Shown here: positions 1 through 7,826 of the stretch, in pieces
Layout of the letters: each line of letters starts with the position of its first letter
Position numbering within the stretch: position 1 is the stretch's first letter
Assembly (NCBI RefSeq): GCF_011806525.1
Contig: NZ_JAAVKI010000003.1
Location: forward strand, 372,001-436,000
DNA from: Thalassospira sp. HF15
Lineage (GTDB): Bacteria > Pseudomonadota > Alphaproteobacteria > Rhodospirillales > Thalassospiraceae
DNA length: 64,000 bases
Direction: 5' to 3'
The notes under the pieces: generated by a model
What the model saw: only the letters and a program-made list of their open reading frames with translations
What the model was told of the DNA's origin: nothing
Database searches by the model: none
Position numbers and translations under genes: made by a program

Positions 1-1
1 G

Positions 2-640
2 CGCGTTTATGCCGCTGCCCCGATTGCGACCTCGTTCCGCCATTCGGCGCAAAACATCGCCTTCCACGAAGTCGGGCGTCAGGCCGTTATGGCCGATCCG
101 GACTGGTGCGGGGGCAATTACCTGCTGGAAGGCAAGAAACCGTCGCGTGGCTTGGCTGTCGCGCGCATGACCGCGCACATCACTTATCTGTCGCAGCCAG
201 CATTGCATCGCAAATTCGGGCGCAAGCTGCAAAACCGTGGCGCGATCACCTATAGCTTCGATAATGATTTTCAGATCGAAAGCTATCTGCGCCATCAGGG
301 CAAAAGCTTCGTCGACCGGTTCGATGCCAACAGCTATCTCTATATCACGCGTGCGATGGATTATTTCGATCTGTCGCTTGAATATGACGGGCGGCTGGCA
401 GAGGCGTTTCAGGGCTGCAAAACCCGGTTCTGTGTCGTGTCGTTTTCCAGTGACTGGTGCTTTACCACGGCGGAAAGCCGGATCGTTGCGCATGCGCTTA
501 ACGCCGCATCGTGCAATGTCAGCTGTGTCGAAATTGAAAGTGACAAGGGCCATGACGCGTTCCTGCTTGATGAACCCGATTTCCACATGGTTCTGAGCGG
601 CTTTATCGAAGGTGCCGCCGAAGGCCGGGGGCTGAAATAA
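2..640 (+). CDS. metX: Homoserine O-acetyltransferase, C-terminal part (5' end outside window)
   Basis: Transfers an acyl group (usually acetyl) from acyl-CoA to homoserine, the first committed step of methionine synthesis, in the cytoplasm. The reading frame is open from base 2, so the gene begins upstream of the window. The first residues contain the family stretch [20 protein letters not shown], followed by PDW and GGNY. Near the end are the alpha/beta-hydrolase Asp ([12 protein letters not shown]) and His ([10 protein letters not shown]) of the catalytic triad; the nucleophile Ser would lie upstream. It ends two bases before metW, the usual metX-metW arrangement of alphaproteobacteria. 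Whether acetyl or succinyl is the true donor cannot be told from this fragment. Confidence 0.95.
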   Translation, partial: RVYAAAPIATSFRHSAQNIAFHEVGRQAVMADPDWCGGNYLLEGKKPSRGLAVARMTAHITYLSQPALHRKFGRKLQNRGAITYSFDNDFQIESYLRHQGKSFVDRFDANSYLYITRAMDYFDLSLEYDGRLAEAFQGCKTRFCVVSFSSDWCFTTAESRIVAHALNAASCNVSCVEIESDKGHDAFLLDEPDFHMVLSGFIEGAAEGRGLK

Positions 641-642
641 TC

Positions 643-1290
643 ATGGATGAAACAATTTCGAACAGCACGGCCATTCCAGCGCACAGCGACCGTATCCGTG
701 TCGACTTGCAGCTGATTGCCGACATGATCGAACCGGGTACGCGCGTGCTTGATATCGGCTGTGGCGACGGTGAACTTCTGGGCTATCTGACCCGCACCAA
801 AAAGGTTGATGGCCGCGGGCTTGAGCTGTCCAACGAAGGGGTGCGCAATTGTGTCGCGCAAGGTCTTCCGGTGATGCAGGGCGATGCGGATCGTGATCTG
901 GCGGATTATCCCGATGGCGCATTTGACTACGCCATTCTCAGCCAGACATTGCAGGCGACCCAGCGGCCGAAGGAAGTCTTGTCCGAACTGCTGCGCATCG
1001 GCAAACAGGCGATTGTGTCCTTCCCGAATTTCGGCCATTGGCGCGCGCGGTTTGATTTGATGTTCCGGGGTCGTATGCCGCAGAACCCCAACCTTCCGAT
1101 CATGTGGTACGAGACGCCAAACATCCATTTCTGCACGGTTCTGGACTTTGTTGCCCTGTGCAAAGAGATGGATTTGACGATTGAACGGTCGATGGTTCTC
1201 AATGAAAGCGGATCGAAGCTCAGCCTGGGCAGCCAGACCCGATTTTCCAACTTTTTGGGCAATCAGGCACTTTTCATGCTGAGCAAATAA
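643..1290 (+). CDS. metW: Methionine biosynthesis protein MetW
   Basis: MetW is a small class I methyltransferase-fold protein that partners MetX in methionine synthesis in many proteobacteria. The 215-residue product has the SAM-binding motif I (VLDIGCGDGELLGYL) at about residues 35-50 and the MetW-typical SFPNFGHWRAR and PNLPIMWYETPNIHFCT stretches. Length is normal. The ATG lies 2 bp after the metX stop, so the two are almost certainly cotranscribed and translationally coupled. It ends about 110 bp before the next gene. Confidence 0.96.
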   Translation: MDETISNSTAIPAHSDRIRVDLQLIADMIEPGTRVLDIGCGDGELLGYLTRTKKVDGRGLELSNEGVRNCVAQGLPVMQGDADRDLADYPDGAFDYAILSQTLQATQRPKEVLSELLRIGKQAIVSFPNFGHWRARFDLMFRGRMPQNPNLPIMWYETPNIHFCTVLDFVALCKEMDLTIERSMVLNESGSKLSLGSQTRFSNFLGNQALFMLSK

Positions 1291-1403
1291 TAAAGTCGAT
1301 TATTCATTTTTATCGAATAGTCAGCCCTGCCCGATCACAAACCGATCCCTTCCCCGTCTGAAATCTGATGCCCAATCGGGCAAAATCATCAGACGGGGCC
1401 GAT

Positions 1404-2249
1404 ATGAACTTTTCAATCCTCATACAATTTGTTCGCCGCAGTTTTCTGATCGGCACGATCACCCTGCTTGCGGCGTGCAGCCAGAAGGCCGAGACGCTTA
1501 AACTTTCAGTCACACAGTTTGGCAGCGCGACCGAACAGGCGTTCGACAAATATGACGACGCCTATAGCACGCAGTTCGCCCCCTTCCCGAAATCCGACAG
1601 CGCAAAGCGCAGCACCTTCGTTGCCAATATCGAGGATTTCACAGGCACGGTCACGCCGGCCAATATCGACACATTGCTTGATCCCGATGCGGTCAAGATC
1701 GACCCCGGCGTGCAGCGCCAATGGCAGGACGCGCTAAAGGGCCTGCGCAGCCAGTATCAGCAATTTGTCGCGATCTTTGACAATATCGAAGCCGGATCCG
1801 CCCTGGGTGCATCAGCGGTGACCAAATCCGGACTGATATTGGAAAAACTGCGCAAACAGCTTGCCACCATCAGCGATGATTTTGCCCGCACCCCGCCTCA
1901 ATTCCTGACCCGGCGCAGCACCCTGATTGCCGAGCTAAACCAGATTCGCAGCAAGGAACACAACAATCCGGAAGCCGAAAGCCTTCTGGTGCAGGCCTGG
2001 TGGCAGAAATGGCAGAACCTGATTACGGCGGAAAGTGCGATGCAGACAGAAACCCTGCGCGCGTTTGTCACCGCCTCCGCGCTTGGCAGCAAGCTGCAAG
2101 GCCAGATCGACAATTATGCCAAGCTTGATATGGCATCCCTGATCGCGGCGGTCGAAGACGGCATCAAGCTTTCCAGCCAGATCGGCAAACTCAGCCCGGC
2201 GGAACTCGTGACACAGGGCACCGGCCTGCTTGAAACAGCCACCAACTAG
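1404..2249 (+). CDS. Predicted lipoprotein, unknown family
   Basis: I do not recognise the family. The start at 1404 is preferred over an in-frame ATG at 1368 because it gives a clean lipoprotein signal: a charged N-terminus, a hydrophobic core (SFLIGTITLLAAC) and a lipobox LAAC, with the acylated Cys at about residue 25. The mature part of about 255 residues is helical, rich in Ala, Gln, Lys and Asp, with no catalytic motif that I can see. The gene is followed 23 bp later by a small helical gene with a good ribosome-binding site, which suggests an operon. Probably a periplasmic protein anchored to a membrane. Confidence 0.8.
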   Translation: MNFSILIQFVRRSFLIGTITLLAACSQKAETLKLSVTQFGSATEQAFDKYDDAYSTQFAPFPKSDSAKRSTFVANIEDFTGTVTPANIDTLLDPDAVKIDPGVQRQWQDALKGLRSQYQQFVAIFDNIEAGSALGASAVTKSGLILEKLRKQLATISDDFARTPPQFLTRRSTLIAELNQIRSKEHNNPEAESLLVQAWWQKWQNLITAESAMQTETLRAFVTASALGSKLQGQIDNYAKLDMASLIAAVEDGIKLSSQIGKLSPAELVTQGTGLLETATN

Positions 2250-2272
2250 AAAAGAAGAAAGGGAATATTGCC

Positions 2273-2560
2273 ATGAGCCAGACACTCGGTGCCCTGATTG
2301 CGGATGCGCAGGAGGCCTACGCCGCGGCAGCTGTGACCTATCAAGGGGCAAGCATTGACCAGAAGGTCAAATCCAAACCTGCCCTTGATAAAGCCGCAAC
2401 GCAACTTGCAGCGCTTCAGCTCAAACAGCTTGATGAGGCCAAAGAGGTCGACGCACAGGATGAAGCGGCCATGACGCTCCTGCGCGAGCAGGTCAATAAC
2501 GCCGCCACCCTGCAAACAGGGTTGATGACACTGGTGTCAGTCCTGACGAAGTTTATCTGA
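2273..2560 (+). CDS. Small helical hypothetical protein
   Basis: This 95-residue product is almost entirely predicted helix (Ala, Gln, Leu and Lys rich, no Cys, no signal peptide, no membrane segment). The start is supported by a purine-rich Shine-Dalgarno sequence (AAAGAAGAAAGGGA) a few bases upstream. It lies 23 bp after the lipoprotein gene and is probably cotranscribed with it. Function unknown; a cytoplasmic partner or chaperone for the lipoprotein operon would be only a guess. It ends convergently with moaE. Confidence 0.7.
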   Translation: MSQTLGALIADAQEAYAAAAVTYQGASIDQKVKSKPALDKAATQLAALQLKQLDEAKEVDAQDEAAMTLLREQVNNAATLQTGLMTLVSVLTKFI

Positions 2561-2588
2561 GGGGCGCCCAAGGGCCCAAACCAAGTGG

Positions 2589-3044
2589 TCATTTCCAACG
2601 GTCGGCATCGGCATCATCGGATGCCTTTGCCGTGACCCACTTATCCCCACCATCCGGGGTTTCTTCGCGTTTCCAGAACGGTGCGCGGGTTTTGAGGAAA
2701 TCCATGATGAAGTCGCAGGCCTCAAACGCGGCACGGCGATGGGCCGAAAGCACAATCACCAGAACAATCCGTTCGCCGGGCAACATCCGGCCAAAACGAT
2801 GCACGATGCGGATATCATCAAGCGGCCAGCGACTGGCGGCCTCCTCGGCGATCTTTTCGAGTTCGCGTTCGGTCATGCCCGGATAATGATCAAGGGTCAG
2901 CGCCGAGACGTTTTCCCCGCCGTGAATATCGCGCACCAGCCCAACAAAACTGACCGCCGCACCGATATCGGTGCGGCCGTCTGTCAGGGCTGCAAGTTCT
3001 GCGCCCGGATCAAAATCATCTTGCTGAACAGAAACGCGTGACAT
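2589..3044 (-). CDS. moaE: Molybdopterin synthase catalytic subunit MoaE
   Basis: MoaE with MoaD-thiocarboxylate converts precursor Z (cPMP) to molybdopterin in the cytoplasm. The 151-residue product shows the family stretches GAAVSFVGLVRD, LTLDHYPGMTE, IVHRFGRMLPGE, VIVLSAHRRAAFEACDF and the active-site lysine region TRAPFWKREE. Length is normal. It lies 24 bp downstream of pgsA on the same strand, probably in one transcript. In many alphaproteobacteria moaD sits between pgsA and moaE; here there is no room for it, so the sulfur-carrier subunit must be encoded elsewhere. Confidence 0.96.
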   Translation of the reverse strand: MSRVSVQQDDFDPGAELAALTDGRTDIGAAVSFVGLVRDIHGGENVSALTLDHYPGMTERELEKIAEEAASRWPLDDIRIVHRFGRMLPGERIVLVIVLSAHRRAAFEACDFIMDFLKTRAPFWKREETPDGGDKWVTAKASDDADADRWK

Positions 3045-3068
3045 GGCCGCCGTCCCGTAATGCGCGAA

Positions 3069-3620
3069 TTAATCGAGGTGTTTCAGGCCGGTCCGCATAT
3101 AGATATAGCCGGTCTGGACCGTGACGATCCCGGCAATCCACAGCAGGATATCACCAATCAGGATCGAGGGGATCAACTCAGGCGATGCATCGCCCACCAG
3201 AAGGAACCCGATGGCCAAAATCTGGGCCGTGGTTTTCCATTTGGCAAGCACCGTCACCGGCAACGGCACCTTGAGTTCGGCCAGATGTTCGCGCAGGCCC
3301 GACACCATGATTTCACGGCACATGATGATCACGGCGGGCAACACCGAAAGCCCGGCAATCCGTTCAAAGGCCACCATCATCATCAGGGCGGCGGCCACCA
3401 GAAGCTTGTCGGCAATCGGATCAAGGAACCGACCGAGTGGGGAGACGACATTCATGCTGCGCGCCAGATAGCCGTCAAAGAAATCGGTCACACCGGCAAA
3501 GGCGAACAGGGCAAAGCCAATCCAGTTGCCAACAGGGCCATCAATGTAAAACGATGCGACCAGTGCCGGGATCACGATAATGCGCGACATGGTCAGCAGA
3601 TTGGGAATCTGGTTCTTCAT
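3069..3620 (-). CDS. pgsA: CDP-diacylglycerol--glycerol-3-phosphate 3-phosphatidyltransferase
   Basis: Makes phosphatidylglycerophosphate from CDP-diacylglycerol and glycerol-3-phosphate at the inner membrane, the committed step to phosphatidylglycerol and cardiolipin. The CDP-alcohol phosphatidyltransferase motif (DG-x2-AR-x8-G-x3-D-x3-D) is complete in DGYLARSMNVVSPLGRFLDP followed by IAD. Several membrane helices follow. The start at 3620 (MKNQIPNLLTMSR) fits the family N-terminus; an upstream in-frame start at 3707 would add 29 atypical residues. In relatives pgsA follows uvrC directly; here a foreign-looking gene is interposed. Confidence 0.94.
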   Translation of the reverse strand: MKNQIPNLLTMSRIIVIPALVASFYIDGPVGNWIGFALFAFAGVTDFFDGYLARSMNVVSPLGRFLDPIADKLLVAAALMMMVAFERIAGLSVLPAVIIMCREIMVSGLREHLAELKVPLPVTVLAKWKTTAQILAIGFLLVGDASPELIPSILIGDILLWIAGIVTVQTGYIYMRTGLKHLD

Positions 3621-3795
3621 AAACGGAGCCTGTTTGACGGATTTTATGGAGATGGCGTCAGGGTTGTCGTCATGGCATGGGGCAGATAATCGCCCAAAAC
3701 CGCGCAATTATTAATGGCTTCAAGAGCATACCACAAGGGCTGCTTAAGATTTTGCTGCAACCTGTTCAGAACAAGCAACCTGAATCGGCATAATA

Positions 3796-4548
3796 CTAGA
3801 AAAGGAAACTCGATATCTTCGCTAGAACATTAGAAATCTCGTGAGGCAGACCACCAGAGTTCGAAACTCCATAAGCCGTTCCCGCCGCAATAGCGGCAGC
3901 TTTGGAAAAGTCCGTAATTCGGTCGCGCATCCATAGCACACAGTTCAAACCAAATTCGGCGACGATCCTTCGTGCTTGGTCCAGCTTGTTTCTATCAATA
4001 TTCTTCTTCTGAACCTCTTCTTGAATTGATCGAACCGCCTCAATCACTTCGGCGTTTTCAGAGCACTCCAAACGCATATCTTCGGGAGGATTGTTGTGAC
4101 CAAAATTTGGAGAGGTTTGGTTCAAGTCAGATAAGAGTAAGATTCGACTCTTTAAGTTTTCCAGCTCCTCTACCAGCCCAGAAGCTGTATGTTTTCCGGC
4201 ATGTGGGTTCTGCTGATTGTCTTGCAGTAGCTGAATGAACTCGCGAGAATTATCCAGAATGTTTTCTATTTTCTCGCGTACATTTTTTCCAACTGCTGGA
4301 GCAGGAGAATAACCCTGTAAAACCGGCAAACCTCGCTCACTTAAAATGTGAGAAATGTTTCTTAACCGATAACGAATTGAAGCACCGTTTCTATCCACTA
4401 GATGGCCTTTTCCAGCCATACCCTCTACTTGACGGGAAGACAAAGTAATCCCAGACCGCTCGAGTTTAAGTAGGTATAAATAAGCTTCGACCGCAGCTTC
4501 CAATTCATTGTTAGTCCAAGACTGATGCCTTGCATTTGTTTGCGACAT
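3796..4548 (-). CDS. Unknown protein with HNH-nuclease-associated N-terminal domain; foreign-looking
   Basis: The first ~90 residues (WTNNELEAAVEAYLYLLKLE, then SIRYRLRNISHILSERGLP and LQGYSPAPAVGKNV) match my recollection of a DNA-recognition-like domain found at the N-terminus of many HNH endonucleases and McrA/McrB-related restriction proteins (W-x2-EL-AAV-Y-ML ... S-x2-R-x2-NIS-VL ... GY-P). No HNH or nuclease motif follows. A middle GHNNPPED motif recurs in phage and plasmid proteins, followed by a helical segment and a moderately hydrophobic C-terminus. The gene is visibly more AT-rich than its neighbours and separates uvrC from pgsA, suggesting horizontal acquisition. Function unknown; a nucleic-acid-binding defence or regulatory protein is possible. 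Confidence 0.8.
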   Translation of the reverse strand: MSQTNARHQSWTNNELEAAVEAYLYLLKLERSGITLSSRQVEGMAGKGHLVDRNGASIRYRLRNISHILSERGLPVLQGYSPAPAVGKNVREKIENILDNSREFIQLLQDNQQNPHAGKHTASGLVEELENLKSRILLLSDLNQTSPNFGHNNPPEDMRLECSENAEVIEAVRSIQEEVQKKNIDRNKLDQARRIVAEFGLNCVLWMRDRITDFSKAAAIAAGTAYGVSNSGGLPHEISNVLAKISSFLF

Positions 4549-4641
4549 CCACCATTCCCCAATTGCCGAACGAGCTAAGATATTAAAAAATATCGTAAAC
4601 CGACCAACGCTCTATAAAGAAGAAAATTTGCTTCCCTGTTC

Positions 4642-6582
4642 TTACTTTCCTTCGTGGAAATGGTCGTAGATCTTGCGGGCAAGGGCGGCACTGATGCCAT
4701 CGACCGCCTCAAGATCCGACAATCCGGCGTCTGCGACCCCGCGGGCGGAGCCGAAATGATGCAGCAGTGCCTTTTTTCGTGCGCCACCGACACCGGGCAC
4801 CGAATCCAGAACGCTTTTGCCGATCTGCTTGCCCCGTTTGGCGCGGTGGGTGCCAATCGCCCAACGGTGGGCCTCGTCACGCAGGCGCTGGATGAAATAA
4901 AGCACCGGGTCCTTCATATCGAGCCGTACCGGGGCCTTGCCGGGGATGTGCAGCACTTCCTTGCCAGCATTGCGATCGACACCCTTGGCAACACCGACAA
5001 GCATGACGTCTTCGATGCCCAAATCTTCCAGCACAGAGCGCGCCACACCAAGCTGGCCCAGACCACCATCAATCAGGCACAGGTCGGGCCAGGTGCCGTT
5101 TTCGCGGTCCGGGTCTTCTTTTTGCGCGCGGGCAAAGCGGCGGGTTAAGACTTCGCGCATCATGGCAAAGTCATCACCGGGCGCAATATCGCCCTTGATG
5201 TTGAATTTGCGATAGGCGTTTTTCATGAAGCCTTCGGGTCCTGCGACAATCATGCCGCCGACCATGTTGGTGCCCTGCGTGTGGGAGTTATCGTAAACCT
5301 CGATCCGTTCCGGCGTGCTTTCAAGATCAAGCTTGTCGGCCAGATCTTCGAGCAATTTGCGTTGGGTGGCACTTTCGGCCAAGCGGCGACCCAAGGCATC
5401 CTTGGCATTGGTCAGGGCATGTTCGACCAGCTTGCGCTTGCCACCACGTTTGGGCACCAGCAATTCGATCTTGCGGTCATTGTTCACGCCAAGGGCAGTT
5501 TGAACCAATTCCTGGCCTTCGATTTCGTGCGACAGGAAGATTTGTTTGGGGGCCGGTTTGTCGGCATAGAACTGCCCGACAAAGGCCGAGAGGATTTCCG
5601 GGACTTCGGCCGACTGTTCATGGCGCGGGAAGTAGGACCGGTTGCCATAGTTCGAGCCAGAGCGGAAGAAGAAGACCTGCACACAGCTTTGCCCGCCTTC
5701 CTGATGCAGGGCGATGACATCGGCCTCTTCGACGCCTTCGAGATTGATGTCCTGATGCGAGCGGATCTGGCTGAGCGCGCGAATACGGTCGCGATACATC
5801 GCAGCCTGTTCGAACTCCATCTTTTCGGACGCGTCCATCATGTCGGCTTCGAGCTGCTTGAGGATTTTCTGACTGCGCCCGGTCAGGAAGTCGCGGCAGA
5901 TATCGACCAGCTCTTCATATTCGGGCTTGGAGATACGATCCACACACGGGCCGGCACAGCGTTTGATTTGATAGAGCAAACAGGGCCGCGAACGGTTGGA
6001 AAACACACCATCGGTGCAAGAGCGCAGCAAAAAGGCGCGTTGCAGATGGTTGATCGTGTTGTTGACCGCCCAGGCCGAGGCAAACGGGCCAAAGCAACTG
6101 CCATCCTTGGCGCGCGCACCGCGATGTTTGACGATGCGCGGATAGTCGTGATCCTCGGTGATCAGGATATAGGGGAAGCTTTTGTCATCGCGCAGCAGGA
6201 TGTTGTAGCGCGGTTTCAGCTTTTTGATCAGGTTGGATTCAAGAAGAAGGGCTTCGGCCTCGGTATGGGTGGTGATGATTTCCATCTTCACCGTCTGGGC
6301 CACCATACGGGCAATGCGGATCGGCAATTGCATGATGCGGGTATAGGACACCACGCGCTTTTTCAGGTTCTTGGCCTTGCCGACATAAAGCACACGGTCC
6401 TTGTCATCGATCATGCGATAGACGCCCGGCGATCCCGGCATGGTTTTCAGCGCATTTTTGATCGCCTCGACCCCACGCGCCGCCCCGCCGTCGATTTTGT
6501 CACCATCCAGAGACAAACCGATTTCCCGCTTCGGGGTGTCATCCCCGGTCGGGTTGTCGGGGGAAACAGGTGGCTTCATCAA
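4642..6582 (-). CDS. uvrC: Excinuclease ABC subunit C
   Basis: Dual-incision nuclease of nucleotide excision repair, acting with UvrB at lesions marked by UvrA2B. The 646-residue product has the GIY-YIG nuclease domain (MPGSPGVYRM near residue 50, LYVGKAKNLKKRV near 65), the four-Cys-type region CLLYQIKRCAGPCV, a UVR domain near 245-280, an RNase H-like second nuclease domain (IEVYDNSHTQGTNMVGGMIV and DLCLIDGGLGQL), and C-terminal helix-hairpin-helix motifs (LDSVPGVGGARKKALLHHFG). Length is normal. It reads towards the foreign-looking gene and pgsA. Confidence 0.98.
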   Translation of the reverse strand: MMKPPVSPDNPTGDDTPKREIGLSLDGDKIDGGAARGVEAIKNALKTMPGSPGVYRMIDDKDRVLYVGKAKNLKKRVVSYTRIMQLPIRIARMVAQTVKMEIITTHTEAEALLLESNLIKKLKPRYNILLRDDKSFPYILITEDHDYPRIVKHRGARAKDGSCFGPFASAWAVNNTINHLQRAFLLRSCTDGVFSNRSRPCLLYQIKRCAGPCVDRISKPEYEELVDICRDFLTGRSQKILKQLEADMMDASEKMEFEQAAMYRDRIRALSQIRSHQDINLEGVEEADVIALHQEGGQSCVQVFFFRSGSNYGNRSYFPRHEQSAEVPEILSAFVGQFYADKPAPKQIFLSHEIEGQELVQTALGVNNDRKIELLVPKRGGKRKLVEHALTNAKDALGRRLAESATQRKLLEDLADKLDLESTPERIEVYDNSHTQGTNMVGGMIVAGPEGFMKNAYRKFNIKGDIAPGDDFAMMREVLTRRFARAQKEDPDRENGTWPDLCLIDGGLGQLGVARSVLEDLGIEDVMLVGVAKGVDRNAGKEVLHIPGKAPVRLDMKDPVLYFIQRLRDEAHRWAIGTHRAKRGKQIGKSVLDSVPGVGGARKKALLHHFGSARGVADAGLSDLEAVDGISAALARKIYDHFHEGK

Positions 6583-6595
6583 GGCACTCCGTGAC

Positions 6596-6864
6596 TAGAG
6601 TCTATTGCGGCTATCTTGAACCGTTTTGCCGAGGCCATTCCTCTGTCCAGCGAGGAAAGGATTGCAGAGCGTAGCGGTGCTACGGTCCAGATCCTTAACG
6701 CTGCGGGGCAGAGGAATGGTCCGGCCCTAAGGGTTTGTGTTTGGCGATGTTTCGTGTCGTTACACCGCTTGAACGATGCACCACATCGTCCTTCGCGCTG
6801 TGCCTAACCAAACTATTCGCCAAACACAAACAAAAGCGATGCAAGATAACCGCAATAGACTCTA
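6596..6864. mobile_element. MITE-like palindromic element with 23-bp terminal inverted repeats
   Basis: The ends are near-perfect inverted repeats: 6596-6618 (TAGAGTCTATTGCGG, then CTATCTTG) against 6842-6864, 22 of 23 matching. Each end is bounded by TA, as expected for IS630/Tc1-type target duplication. Inside are two long stem-loops. The first runs 6635-6719 with outer arms CCATTCCTCTG / CAGAGGAATGG, inner arms AAGGAT / ATCCTT and apex CGTAGC-GGT-GCTACG. The second runs 6733-6831 with perfect 15-bp arms (GTTTGTGTTTGGCGA at 6733-6747) and apex CGATG-CACCA-CATCG. There is no credible ORF. It lies just upstream of uvrC and would fold as a four-armed cruciform. Confidence 0.8.
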
Positions 6865-7283
6865 AAAATACATTCAAAGTTGTGACGGTCGTCACTTGCA
6901 AACGCGCATTGAAACATAGCGGAAAAGATTAACATCGCAACCGCGCCAAGGGGAATCGCGATGCCAAAAAAGATGTCCACCAAGACTGTGGATAACTATG
7001 TGGGTAATCGGGGGGTGACTTCCTGCACCCCTTGAGAGTCTTAACGTTCTGTGAAGTGCACAATTATTGAGCAAAACAGTTAAGCTATTGATTTTAAACA
7101 ACAAAAATACTGTCAACGTGAAATCATTCGGTAATAGAGTTGTAAAAAATGAATATTTCCCTTTGATTCATATTCGCCAGATGCTTGTGAATAAGCGCCA
7201 TAGCGATTCGCGCCAGAGGAATCAAAGAGTCCCTTGGATCACACGTCTGAAAAAGTAAATTTTTTGGTGAAATCGCTTATCGA
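6865..7283. other. AT-rich non-coding region with DnaA-box-like and GANTC sites
   Basis: No convincing gene is present in these ~420 bases. There is a perfect DnaA-box match TGTGGATAA at 6987-6995, a one-mismatch copy TGTGGGTAA at 6999-7007 and another TGTGAATAA at 7186-7194. Five GANTC (CcrM-type) sites fall within about 200 bp (7036, 7165, 7205, 7219, 7227), in a locally AT-rich stretch. Such a mix is seen at replication or cell-cycle-controlled regions, but neighbouring gene orientation argues against the chromosomal origin. Confidence 0.4.
6881..6896. promoter_or_regulatory. CRP/FNR-family-like palindrome
   Basis: TGTGACGGTCGTCACT has the TGTGA-N6-TCAC(A) form of a CRP-family site with one deviation at the last base. 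A closely similar site (TGTGACAACCGTCACT) occurs at 37875-37890. No gene starts immediately downstream on either strand, so a target cannot be named. Confidence 0.35.
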
Positions 7284-7724
7284 TCAGCGCGCGTTATTGT
7301 GGCGTTCGATTTCAACACCGACTGCCGTGACGTCTTCAAACACGTCGAGCTTTTCAACCCTTACGATCACCTTGCGCACGCGCGGATCGGCAAGGCACAT
7401 ATCGGCGAGTTTTTCCCCAAGGGTTTCCACAAGGTTGGTGTGACCATCCTGGCAAATGCGACGGGTACCGACCACCAGATCTTCGTAGCTGAGCACGGTG
7501 GTGATGTCGTCATTCTGGACACCATCGCCTTCGAGCACTTCGAGATCAAGATTGATGCGGACACGTTGCGGGGCTTCTTTTTCATGTTCATACACCCCGA
7601 TCGAGGTGTGAATGATCATATCACGCACAAAGACACGGCGCAGGCTGCCAGCCAGATCAGCATGGGGCAAATCGGCAAATGGCAGTGTCGTAATTTTGGC
7701 ATCCTTTTTAAGGCCTGCGGTCAT
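7284..7724 (-). CDS. folB: Dihydroneopterin aldolase
   Basis: Cleaves 7,8-dihydroneopterin to 6-hydroxymethyl-dihydropterin and glycolaldehyde in folate synthesis. The 146-residue product carries the FolB signature (RDMIIHTSIGVYEHEKEAPQ, then RVRINLDLEV), the DDITTVLSYEDLV segment, the catalytic-region LVETLGEKLADMCLADPRV, and RKVIVRVEKLDVFEDVTAVGVEI. The first ~28 residues look like an extension beyond the usual start; no internal ATG offers an alternative before the conserved core. An SDR gene of pteridine-reductase type lies 102 bp upstream on the same strand, which fits a shared pterin role. Confidence 0.95.
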   Translation of the reverse strand: MTAGLKKDAKITTLPFADLPHADLAGSLRRVFVRDMIIHTSIGVYEHEKEAPQRVRINLDLEVLEGDGVQNDDITTVLSYEDLVVGTRRICQDGHTNLVETLGEKLADMCLADPRVRKVIVRVEKLDVFEDVTAVGVEIERHNNAR

Positions 7725-7826
7725 ATTCCGGTCTTCCCTGTGCTGCTTTCCTGTGCGGTTTCATCAACAGAACCACACATGTCCGGCCCGATGTTTGGCA
7801 GCGATTTCTCACTTCACCGCCGGGCA

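Noticed and set aside
5281-6594. Long plus-strand frame opposite uvrC
   Set aside because: It is the antisense shadow of uvrC; the minus-strand frame carries all UvrC motifs.
6865-7283. Chromosomal replication origin
   Set aside because: DnaA-like boxes and AT richness are present, but there are only three boxes, no origin-linked genes, and large operons to the right are oriented head-on to a fork leaving this point.
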